Positions 1-6,045 of a stretch of DNA of 6,045 nt are shown here, piece by piece (position 1 is the first letter of the stretch; every line of letters starts with the position of its first letter). Source of the DNA: Gemmatimonadales bacterium (GTDB taxonomy: Bacteria; Gemmatimonadota; Gemmatimonadetes; Gemmatimonadales; GWC2-71-9); NCBI GenBank assembly GCA_013003805.1, contig JABDII010000506.1:1-6045 (forward strand), read 5' to 3'. The position numbers and the translations under genes are program-made. Below the pieces are notes generated by a model, which made no database searches, was not told the DNA's origin, and was given only the letters and a program-made list of their open reading frames with translations.

Positions 1-2910
1 GCCGCACTCAATCACCCCAACATCGTCACGGTTCACTCCGCCGGTCAGATCGAAGGGTTGCTCTTTTACGTGATGGACTACGTTCGGGGCGAGAGCCTTC
101 GGGACTGTCTCGCCCGGGAGAAGCAGCTCACCGCGGAGGCGACCGAGAGCATCCTCATGGACCTGGCGGCAGCGCTGGACGCAGCGGGCAAGGCCGGCGT
201 GGTCCATCGGGACATCAAGCCGGAGAATGTTCTGATCGAACAGGACACGGGTCGAGCGCTGCTGGTTGACTTCGGCATCGCACGGCTGGTGGCGGGAGAT
301 CACGCGACTGAGATCACGGGCGAGGGCGTGGTCCTCGGCACCCCGACCTACATGAGCCCGGAGCAGGCGGCCGGCGAGGAGGTCGATTCTCGAAGTGACC
401 TTTATGGCCTCGGCGTGCTGGCGTACGAGATGATCACCGGGAGTCCGCCCTTCACTGGGCCCCATCGGCTGGTGGTCTCTCGGCACCTGTCGGCCACCCC
501 TGAGCCAATCGCAAGGCGCCGACCCGACTGTCCGCCCCGATTGGCGGACATCACGATGCGGCTCCTGGAGAAGCAACCACGAGACCGATGGCAGGCCGGT
601 GAGGAATTGCGACAAGCCATCCAAGGGACCCGCAAGGTCCCGCAGCGGAATCGTCGACGGACCCTGGCACTGGTCACAGTCGCGCTCCTGGCCACCGCCA
701 CCACGGTTGCGGTTGCTCGACGAGGAGATCCCGGTCCGCCCGAGGGCGTGAATCCACGCCACTCGATCTTGGTGCTCCCATTCAACAATCTGCGCAACGA
801 CCCGGAGCTGGAGTGGCTCCGGACGGGCAGCGTGAGCATGCTGGCGCTCAACCTGTCTCAGTGGGACGACCTGTCCGTGGTGGATCAGGAGCGGGTCCAC
901 GACCTTCTGGCCACGAGTGACGTGGTGCCCGGCGGCAGCATCGGTCTGAGACGCGCCCGCCGTCTCGCCCGGGATGCGGGTGTCTGGACCGTCGTGATGG
1001 GCGAATTCGAACTGACGGCGGACTCTCTCCGGCTCACCGCCAGGGTATTTGACGTGGCGAGCGGAAACCGGGTGGATCTCGCGCGGTCGAGTGCACCGAT
1101 TGGAGATGACGTTCGGGCCACCTTCGACGTGTTGGCCACACGCCTCCTCGACTTGAGCGGGGCGCCGTCTGAGGTGCAGACCGACCTGGCCCAGGCCACG
1201 ACGTCTTCGGTCGCGGCCTACCGGGCCTACCTGAATGGCGTGCAACACTTGAACACTTGGGAACTGCAAGACGCGATCACCGACCTCGATCGGGCCGTCT
1301 CGCTCGATAGTGCGTTCGGCCTGGCGTACTACAAGTTGGCGTTGGCCCGGGGATGGAGCCTCGGAACCGGTGACTCGATTTCGAACCGCGCTATGGTGCT
1401 GGCGACCCGGTATTCGAGTGGCCTTCCCGCCCACGAGCGCAAGGTCATACAGGCCTATCGGGCTTTCATCGAAGGAGACCAGGCAAGCGCCAGGACGCTA
1501 TATGAGGAACTCTTGGCCCAAAACCCGGGGGATGCCGACGCGTGGTACGGGCTGGGGGATTCTTGGTTTCACCAGCCTGGCGAGGACCGGTCGGGTGGAT
1601 GGACCAAGTCGCTCCGGGCGTTTTCTCGATCCCTGGAGTTGGACCCAGGATATGCCTTGGCGTTCGACCACATCATGGGGATCCTCGCCAATGCCGCCCG
1701 ACCCAACAGTCTGATCGCGTTGATGCCAGGCGATTCCCTGGTCGAAGCGCGCACCAAGGCCGGCGACCATCTGCTCGATTCGATCAACCTCCGCCAGGCC
1801 GCTGCACGGGCCAGAGCCGACGCCGTTCGTCGCGCGCGGCTCTGGGTAGCCAGCCAGCCGAACGTCGAACGGGCCCACAACGCCCTCATCGACGCGTACA
1901 TTCTGAGCGCGCAGCATGCAGCAGCCTTAGGAGAGATCACCCAGGCACGCCAGACGGGGCGGCCCCGACCAGACCTTCCTTTCCGTGAGGCCCGCGTGCA
2001 CCTCGCATCGGGCAGCTTCGAGAGCGCGGCGGAGGTCGTGCGGGGTGCGCTCGACTCGGTTGCTGCCTCGGATTTCGGCGTCCTCGATCGCCACTATGAC
2101 TTGGTCAACCTGGTCGCCGCAGGCTCCAACGCCTTCGCCTATCAGGGAGACATCACCAACGCGGCCCAGGCAGTTCAATTTGCCGATGACGTCCGCCAGA
2201 CCTTGTATCCTGAGGAAGGGGGACCAAACGCAGAGTTCTTCGAGGAGTGGTGGAGCCGGAATACCCTGGGGAATCTCTACGCCGCAACCGAGGCTCCCGC
2301 AGCGATGCAGCGCCGTGTCTGGGATGCGGTGGCGGAGACTGCTCGGCTAGCGCCGGCTGAGGTCCGCCACGACGTGGCGATGGCCGGTGCCCCCGCGGCC
2401 CTTGGGGTCTTCCTGAGCACCTTCAGCGACACCACCGCGTTGGTGGAGTTTGAGGCGCTCACCAATCACACCCTGGCCAGGGAGGTACGGGCCCTCTTGG
2501 CTTTGAGCCGCAAAGACACTACTACGGCGCGTGACATCCTCAACGAACCCGGTCCCGGTAACGAGGTCCAGGCCACCGCCAAGGAGGAGCGGGTCTATCT
2601 CTCCAGCCACTACCGGGTGCCGTTGGCCGGTCTGGCCCATCTGCTCTTGGGAGATTATCAGACTACGCTCGACATTCTCCATACCTTTGAGCCCGCGCAG
2701 TTCAACAACGACCGCTTCGACCCTCGATGGGGCATGATCGGGCGGGTCAGGGTGTTCCGGGGATTGGCTTTGCAGGAGCTCGGCCGCACTGCCGAAGCGG
2801 AGGAGCAGTATCGCCTGGCGCTGGCCCAGTGGACCAACCCCCACTCGTCTCTCCGCCCGTTGATAGACGACGTAGAGGAGCGCCTCGCCGTGCTAGGAGG
2901 CACCGGCTAG
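1..2910 (+). CDS. Eukaryotic-like Ser/Thr protein kinase with TM helix, TolB-like domain and TPR array (5'-truncated)
   Basis: The reading frame is open from base 1, so the gene starts upstream. The first visible residues (HPNIV, 5-9) already belong to the kinase N-lobe; the Gly-rich loop and ATP-binding Lys lie off-window. Numbering visible residues from base 1: hinge MDYVRG 25-30, catalytic loop HRDIKPEN 69-76 (Asp71, Lys73, Asn76), DFG 90-92, GTPTYMSPE 113-121 and the DSRSDLYGLG segment. All catalytic residues are present, and the HRD motif marks an RD kinase, typically activated by activation-loop phosphorylation; Thr103 and Thr106 are candidate sites. A basic stretch and a single TM helix follow (about 221-239), then a TolB-like domain (about 255-387, starting SILVLPFNNL), then degenerate TPRs from about 404 to 955. 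The expected topology is kinase in the cytoplasm and TolB/TPR part outside, where it would bind a protein or ligand. The stop at 2908-2910 is followed at once by a strong hairpin. Substrate and signal are unknown. The family call is firm; the biological role is not. Confidence 0.93.
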   Translation, partial: AALNHPNIVTVHSAGQIEGLLFYVMDYVRGESLRDCLAREKQLTAEATESILMDLAAALDAAGKAGVVHRDIKPENVLIEQDTGRALLVDFGIARLVAGDHATEITGEGVVLGTPTYMSPEQAAGEEVDSRSDLYGLGVLAYEMITGSPPFTGPHRLVVSRHLSATPEPIARRRPDCPPRLADITMRLLEKQPRDRWQAGEELRQAIQGTRKVPQRNRRRTLALVTVALLATATTVAVARRGDPGPPEGVNPRHSILVLPFNNLRNDPELEWLRTGSVSMLALNLSQWDDLSVVDQERVHDLLATSDVVPGGSIGLRRARRLARDAGVWTVVMGEFELTADSLRLTARVFDVASGNRVDLARSSAPIGDDVRATFDVLATRLLDLSGAPSEVQTDLAQATTSSVAAYRAYLNGVQHLNTWELQDAITDLDRAVSLDSAFGLAYYKLALARGWSLGTGDSISNRAMVLATRYSSGLPAHERKVIQAYRAFIEGDQASARTLYEELLAQNPGDADAWYGLGDSWFHQPGEDRSGGWTKSLRAFSRSLELDPGYALAFDHIMGILANAARPNSLIALMPGDSLVEARTKAGDHLLDSINLRQAAARARADAVRRARLWVASQPNVERAHNALIDAYILSAQHAAALGEITQARQTGRPRPDLPFREARVHLASGSFESAAEVVRGALDSVAASDFGVLDRHYDLVNLVAAGSNAFAYQGDITNAAQAVQFADDVRQTLYPEEGGPNAEFFEEWWSRNTLGNLYAATEAPAAMQRRVWDAVAETARLAPAEVRHDVAMAGAPAALGVFLSTFSDTTALVEFEALTNHTLAREVRALLALSRKDTTTARDILNEPGPGNEVQATAKEERVYLSSHYRVPLAGLAHLLLGDYQTTLDILHTFEPAQFNNDRFDPRWGMIGRVRVFRGLALQELGRTAEAEEQYRLALAQWTNPHSSLRPLIDDVEERLAVLGGTG

Positions 2911-2914
2911 AAGA

Positions 2915-2947
2915 CCCGGAGCGGCTCCCAAACGAGCCAGCTCCGGG
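2915..2947 (+). terminator. GC-rich hairpin, probable terminator of the Ser/Thr kinase gene
   Basis: The hairpin begins four bases after the stop codon at 2910. CCCGGAGC (2915-2922) pairs perfectly with GCTCCGGG (2940-2947), and GGCTC (2923-2927) pairs with GAGCC (2934-2938). This gives a 13-bp stem with one bulged A (2939) and a six-base loop (2928-2933). The position and strength fit a transcription terminator between the kinase gene and the two-component operon. The downstream tract (GTAGGTTT, 2948-2955) has only a short T run, so intrinsic termination may be inefficient. It could also act as an mRNA 3'-end stabiliser. Confidence 0.6.
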
Positions 2948-2961
2948 GTAGGTTTCCCGTC

Positions 2962-2967
2962 AGGAAG
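2962..2967 (+). promoter_or_regulatory. Shine-Dalgarno-like AGGAAG near the start of the histidine kinase ORF
   Basis: This is the only purine-rich SD-like hexamer in the gap before the histidine kinase. It sits three bases before a TTG at 2971, which opens the frame directly after an in-frame TGA (2968-2970). That spacing is shorter than the usual 5-9 bases. It is too far upstream to serve the GTG at 3031, which has no good SD of its own. The site therefore argues weakly for the longer N-terminus, against the protein-level evidence for 3031. Confidence 0.25.
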
Positions 2968-2975
2968 TGATTGAG

Positions 2976-2994
2976 CGGCCAGTGGTTCGGCCAG
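2976..2994 (+). repeat. Short direct repeat CGGCCAG x2 before the histidine kinase gene
   Basis: CGGCCAG occurs at 2976-2982 and again at 2988-2994, a period of 12 bases, with a further CCAG at 2995-2998. It lies in the leader of the two-component operon if translation starts at 3031. A regulator-binding site is possible, but a seven-base repeat in GC-rich DNA can occur by chance, and 12 bases is not a full helical turn. Confidence 0.15.
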
Positions 2995-3030
2995 CCAGCG
3001 CCCGTCAACTCCTGCTTGGGTCACGTCAGA

Positions 3031-4641
3031 GTGCTGCCCCGGACACTGAGTTCCCGCATAGCCTTCCTCGCCGGCTTTCTCGCCCTCGGCGGTGTCGCGA
3101 CGCTCTCGTTTATCCTCATCAGCTCCCAGCGAAAACAGGTCCTCGCGGAGGTCATTCATAGCTCCGAGAGCATCGCGGAAACGATTCGCCTCAGCATCAA
3201 CCACGACATGCTCGCTAACCGGAGGGAGGGCGTCCACGAGGTGATCGTGTCGGTCGGTGAGCATCCCGGGATCGCGCGGGTACGGCTGTTCAACAAAGAG
3301 GGGAGGATCTCCTACTCCTCGTGGGAGGAGGAGGTCGGCCGGGTCGTCGACAAGCAGGCCGAAGCCTGCATCACGTGCCATGCCGAGTCCGAGCCCTACC
3401 GGAATCTCGACCTCGAAGATCGATCGCGTATCTACACTGACCCCCAGCGTGGGAGGACCCTCGCGACTATTTACGTGATCCGAAACGAGGAGGGCTGCCA
3501 CCCCGCCGGCTGTCACGCGTTGCCCGCCACCCAGAGCGTGCTCGGTGTCCTCGACGTGGCGATGTCTCTCGAGCCCACACAGGACCGCCTGTTTGCCTCG
3601 ACCAGAAACGCCCTCCTCGTTTCTCTTGCGGCCGTGGTCTTGATCACGAGTGCGCTCTTCTTCTTGATTCGGCAGAGCGTACGCCAACCGGTCACCCGGT
3701 TGATCGCCGCCACCCGCCGGGTCGCCGAAGGTGACTACACGCTGCAAGTTCCCTCCGGGGCGACCGATGAGATCGGTTTCCTCGCCCAGTCGTTCAACGA
3801 GATGATCGAGAGCCTCGACACCTCGCAACAGCATCTCGAGGAGAAATTCGCCCAGAAGGCCGAGGAGCTTCGGACGGCACAATTCCAGGTCGTGCAGGCC
3901 GAGAAACTGTCGTCGGTCGGGCTCGTTGCCGCAGGGATCGCGCATGAACTCAACAGCCCCCTCATGGCGATCGTGACCTTTGCCCACATGGTCCAAAAAC
4001 GGGTTCCACCCGATTCACAGGAGCACGAGGACCTCCGGATGATCCTGCACGAGACCGACCGGTGCGCGGCGATCATCCGGACCTTGCTCGATTTCTCCCG
4101 GGACCAGTCGCAGGAGCCCCACATCGAGTTACTCGAAGTCGCGAAGCTCATCGAGCAGGCGTTGGAGATCCTGAGGGTCGAGGTTCGCAGCCACGGCGTC
4201 GAGATCGACATGTCGGTCCCGGGCAATCTCCCATTTGTCGAGGCGAACGCGGTTCAGCTGACCCAGGTCTTCGTCAATCTCATTCTGAATGCCATCCAAG
4301 CCATGCCGGATGGTGGGCGGATCACGCTCAAGGCGGACGCCACGACGAGAACCGCCTATCCGTCCGTCAAGCTGCCGCCGAGTCCCCGGCGGCAGTTACT
4401 CCGCATACGGGTTCGTGATAGCGGTACCGGTATTCCCTCGAAAGACCTCGATAAGATCTTCGATCCGTTCTTCACGACCAAGCCTGTCGGCCAGGGATCG
4501 GGCCTGGGCCTGTCCGTCTCGCATGCGATCATTACGCGTCACCGTGGTACTATTCTCGTCACCAGCGACGGGAAGAGCTGGGCGGAGTTCACCGTTCTCA
4601 TTCCCGTGGCGGAGCAACCAGTGAGAAGTCCTACCTCATGA
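3031..4641 (+). CDS. Membrane sensor histidine kinase with extracytoplasmic di-heme c-type sensor domain, HAMP, HisKA and HATPase
   Basis: This is the sensor of a two-component system. Numbering from GTG 3031 (536 residues): TM1 about 10-30; an extracytoplasmic region of about 160 residues; TM2 about 193-213; HAMP about 214-265; a short coiled coil; HisKA with phosphoacceptor His305 in AHELNSPL; ATP-binding domain with N box NLILNAIQA (Asn420), G1 DSGTGI (Asp463), F box FDPFFTTK and G2 GSGLGLS. All catalytic motifs are intact and there is no cytoplasmic PAS domain. The outer region contains CITCH (Cys113, Cys116, His117) and C-HPAG-CH (Cys156, Cys161, His162), a CxxCH and a CX4CH heme c motif. 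The likely role is redox, oxygen or NO sensing, but the ligand is not shown. No in-frame ATG occurs before TM1. The frame opens at TTG 2971, but 3031 is preferred because it gives a short basic N-terminus (VLPRTLSSR) directly before TM1. The stop overlaps the next gene as ATGA. The layout resembles AtoS/ZraS-type kinases paired with sigma-54 regulators. Confidence 0.93.
   Translation: MLPRTLSSRIAFLAGFLALGGVATLSFILISSQRKQVLAEVIHSSESIAETIRLSINHDMLANRREGVHEVIVSVGEHPGIARVRLFNKEGRISYSSWEEEVGRVVDKQAEACITCHAESEPYRNLDLEDRSRIYTDPQRGRTLATIYVIRNEEGCHPAGCHALPATQSVLGVLDVAMSLEPTQDRLFASTRNALLVSLAAVVLITSALFFLIRQSVRQPVTRLIAATRRVAEGDYTLQVPSGATDEIGFLAQSFNEMIESLDTSQQHLEEKFAQKAEELRTAQFQVVQAEKLSSVGLVAAGIAHELNSPLMAIVTFAHMVQKRVPPDSQEHEDLRMILHETDRCAAIIRTLLDFSRDQSQEPHIELLEVAKLIEQALEILRVEVRSHGVEIDMSVPGNLPFVEANAVQLTQVFVNLILNAIQAMPDGGRITLKADATTRTAYPSVKLPPSPRRQLLRIRVRDSGTGIPSKDLDKIFDPFFTTKPVGQGSGLGLSVSHAIITRHRGTILVTSDGKSWAEFTVLIPVAEQPVRSPTS
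3367..3381 (+). other. CxxCH heme c attachment motif (CITCH) in the sensor domain
   Basis: The codons read Cys-Ile-Thr-Cys-His, the canonical covalent heme c site recognised by cytochrome c maturation. It lies between TM1 and TM2, on the side of the membrane where heme is attached. Candidate distal ligands in the same domain, numbered from GTG 3031, are His58, Met60 and His78. The motif is seen directly; heme binding is inferred. Confidence 0.75.
3496..3516 (+). other. CX4CH second heme c motif (C-HPAG-CH) in the sensor domain
   Basis: Cys156, Cys161 and His162 form a CX4CH motif, followed by Ala-Leu-Pro and then a conserved-looking segment leading into TM2. CX4CH is an established heme-binding variant in tetraheme cytochromes c3 of Desulfovibrio. 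From memory, sensor kinases with this domain type often pair a CxxCH with a later CX4CH in this position, which supports a di-heme reading. A metal or Fe-S site using the four Cys is the main alternative. Confidence 0.6.
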
Positions 4642-6045
4642 CTTACGAGCACACCTGGACTGAGCCCCCTCGCGTGCTGGCCGTGGACGACGAAGCCGTG
4701 GTCTGTGAGAGCATACGCCGTGTTCTTACGGAAGAGGGGTACAGCGTGGCGACCACGCGATCGCCACGCGAGGGTCTCGATCTCGTCCGAAAGGAAACGT
4801 TCGATCTCCTGCTCCTCGACATCAAGATGCCGGAGATGGATGGCATCGACTTCTTGCGCCAAGTTCGTTCCGTGTCGCCCGAGACCGAGGTGATCATGGT
4901 GACCGGGTACGCCACGATCCAGACGGCGGTGGAGGCAATTAAGCTCGGTGCGACGGACTATCTGCAGAAACCCGTCAGCCCGGATCAGCTCATGGTCGCG
5001 GTCGCGCGCGCGCTGGAGCGCAAACACCTCCTCGACTTGACCCAGCGACTGCGGGCCGAACTCGAGACGCGGTACCGGTTCGGGAATGTGATTTGCTCCT
5101 CACCGCCGATGCGCAAAGTCATGCAACTCATCACCAAGGTGGCGCCCGCCAACAGCACCGTGCTCATCTCGGGCGAGACCGGAACGGGGAAGGAGCTGAT
5201 CGCTCGCGCTATCCACTACAACAGCCCGCGCAAGGACGGCCCGTTTGTGGTGGCCGACTGCGCTGCACTCACCGAGTCGCTGCTCGAATCGGAGCTGTTT
5301 GGGCACGTGCGTGGGGCGTTTACCGGAGCGGTGAAGGATCGCAAAGGGCTGGTAGAGGCCGCTCGGGGGGGAACCCTCTTCTTGGACGAGATCAGCACGA
5401 TCTCCTCGCAGGTCCAGGGAAGCTTGCTTCGCCTCATCCAGGAACGGGAGATCCGTCCGGTGGGGGCGGACAAATCAGTGGAAGTGGATGTCCGGCTGAT
5501 CGCGGCCACCAACCGCGACCTCATGGAGATGGTCGAGGAAGGGTCGTTCCGTGACGATCTCTTCTATCGGCTCAGTGTTTTTGCGATTCCTCTTCCGCCG
5601 CTCCGGGATCGGCCCGAGGAAATCCCGCTGCTCACGCATCATTTCCTCCGGCAGTTTGCGGACGAATTCGAGAAGCAGATCGATGGAATTACCCCGCGGG
5701 CCATGACGGCACTCGAACTCCACGACTGGCCGGGCAACGTGCGCGAGTTGGAGAATGTCCTGGAGCGCGCGTTCCTCCTTGCCGACGCACCGATGATAGA
5801 CCTCGAAGACTTGCCCACCGTGGTCGGGGAGCACACGACCGACGAGTGGGAGGACGTTCCCACCGACGCGAAGAGTCTCGCGAGTAAGAAGAAGGAACTT
5901 CGGGCCGAAGCGGTCGAGCGACTGGAGAAACTGTTCGTGCTGAAGGCCCTCAAGGCTGCGCGGTGGAACGTGTCCCACGCGGCACGAGCAGTCGGGATGC
6001 AGCGACCGAACTTGCATGCCCTCATGCGAAAGCACGGTATCACCC
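4638..6045 (+). CDS. NtrC-family sigma-54-dependent response regulator (3'-truncated by window end)
   Basis: This is the partner of the upstream histidine kinase. It starts at ATG 4638 within the kinase stop (ATGA), so translation is probably coupled; GAGAAG at 4623-4628 is a modest SD. The window shows 469 residues. The receiver domain (about 11-130) has acidic pocket Asp17/Asp18, phosphoacceptor Asp61 in LLLLDIKMPEMDG, Thr89 and Lys111. The AAA+ domain (about 150-385) has Walker A GETGTGKE (179-186), an intact GAFTGA loop (226-231) that contacts sigma-54, Walker B GGTLFLDE (244-251), the arginine-containing FRDDLFYRL segment (304-312) and WPGNVREL (364-371). A charged linker leads to a Fis-type helix-turn-helix (about 430-467; recognition helix around MQRPNLHALMRKHG). 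Only a few residues are likely missing, because NtrC proteins normally end soon after this helix. The protein should activate sigma-54 promoters on phosphorylation. Its targets are not in the window and its subfamily cannot be fixed by eye. Confidence 0.95.
   Translation, partial: MTYEHTWTEPPRVLAVDDEAVVCESIRRVLTEEGYSVATTRSPREGLDLVRKETFDLLLLDIKMPEMDGIDFLRQVRSVSPETEVIMVTGYATIQTAVEAIKLGATDYLQKPVSPDQLMVAVARALERKHLLDLTQRLRAELETRYRFGNVICSSPPMRKVMQLITKVAPANSTVLISGETGTGKELIARAIHYNSPRKDGPFVVADCAALTESLLESELFGHVRGAFTGAVKDRKGLVEAARGGTLFLDEISTISSQVQGSLLRLIQEREIRPVGADKSVEVDVRLIAATNRDLMEMVEEGSFRDDLFYRLSVFAIPLPPLRDRPEEIPLLTHHFLRQFADEFEKQIDGITPRAMTALELHDWPGNVRELENVLERAFLLADAPMIDLEDLPTVVGEHTTDEWEDVPTDAKSLASKKKELRAEAVERLEKLFVLKALKAARWNVSHAARAVGMQRPNLHALMRKHGIT

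Noticed and set aside
1..60. A gene start at 58 for the Ser/Thr kinase
   Set aside because: The same frame is open back to base 1 and encodes kinase N-lobe sequence (HPNIV), so the TTG at 58 is an internal Leu codon and the apparent truncation is due to the window edge.
1310..1988. Overlapping + and - strand frames inside the TPR region (for example 1542-1988 + and 1498-1917 -)
   Set aside because: The kinase/TPR frame runs unbroken through the region with clear TPR-like residues. The alternatives are Arg/Pro-rich with no domain signature, as expected for off-frame GC-rich sequence.
2948..3030. Possible sigma-54 (-24/-12) or sigma-70 promoter for the two-component operon
   Set aside because: No GG-N10-GC pair with a reasonable flanking consensus was found. 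TTGAGC at 2971-2976 resembles a -35 box but has no -10-like sequence at the right distance.
2967..3161. A 64-codon + strand frame starting GTG 2967, before and overlapping the histidine kinase
   Set aside because: The product is Arg/Pro/Ser-rich, overlaps the TM1 coding region of the histidine kinase and resembles nothing known.
2893..3996. A 367-codon open frame on the - strand, antisense to the histidine kinase
   Set aside because: The translation is rich in Gly, Asp, Arg and Leu with no recognisable domain, and it lies opposite a gene with all histidine kinase motifs. Long antisense frames are expected in GC-rich coding DNA.
5475..6035. A 186-codon open frame on the - strand, antisense to the regulator gene
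   Set aside because: It mirrors the conserved AAA+ and HTH coding region of the NtrC-type gene. Such shadows recur opposite this family and the product has no recognisable motif.

Overview
The window is GC-rich bacterial DNA with three genes, all on the + strand, and almost no non-coding space. The first gene is cut by the left edge and the third by the right edge. The best guess at the source is an uncultured or environmental Gram-negative bacterium of the Gemmatimonadota/Acidobacteriota kind. That guess rests on the large membrane Ser/Thr kinase with a TolB-like domain and TPR array, which is frequent in those phyla, on a cytochrome-type sensor kinase, and on the high GC. No rRNA or other taxonomic marker is present.

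Layout. Positions 1-2910 hold the C-terminal 969 residues of a eukaryotic-like Ser/Thr protein kinase: kinase domain, one transmembrane helix, TolB-like domain, long TPR region. Positions 2911-3030 form a short gap that begins with a strong GC-rich hairpin (2915-2947), probably the transcription terminator of the kinase gene. Positions 3031-4641 (open back to 2971) encode a membrane sensor histidine kinase. Its extracytoplasmic domain carries a canonical CxxCH and a CX4CH heme c attachment motif. From 4638 to the window end runs an NtrC-family sigma-54-dependent response regulator, which overlaps the histidine kinase gene by four bases (ATGA) and lacks only its last residues.

How they work together. 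The histidine kinase and the regulator form a clear two-component operon. The expected pathway is: a c-type heme domain outside the membrane senses a redox change or a small ligand, the signal passes through TM2 and HAMP to the His phosphoacceptor, phosphate moves to the receiver Asp of the regulator, and the AAA+ domain opens sigma-54 promoters elsewhere. The Ser/Thr kinase is a separate signalling protein, apparently in its own transcription unit. A functional link with the two-component pair is not shown by the sequence.

The most interesting element is the putative di-heme sensor domain coupled to sigma-54 control. Similar cytochrome-containing sensor kinases exist as a recognisable but poorly characterised group, so this is more an understudied sensor than a wholly new system. 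No mobile element, CRISPR array, tRNA or rRNA was found.
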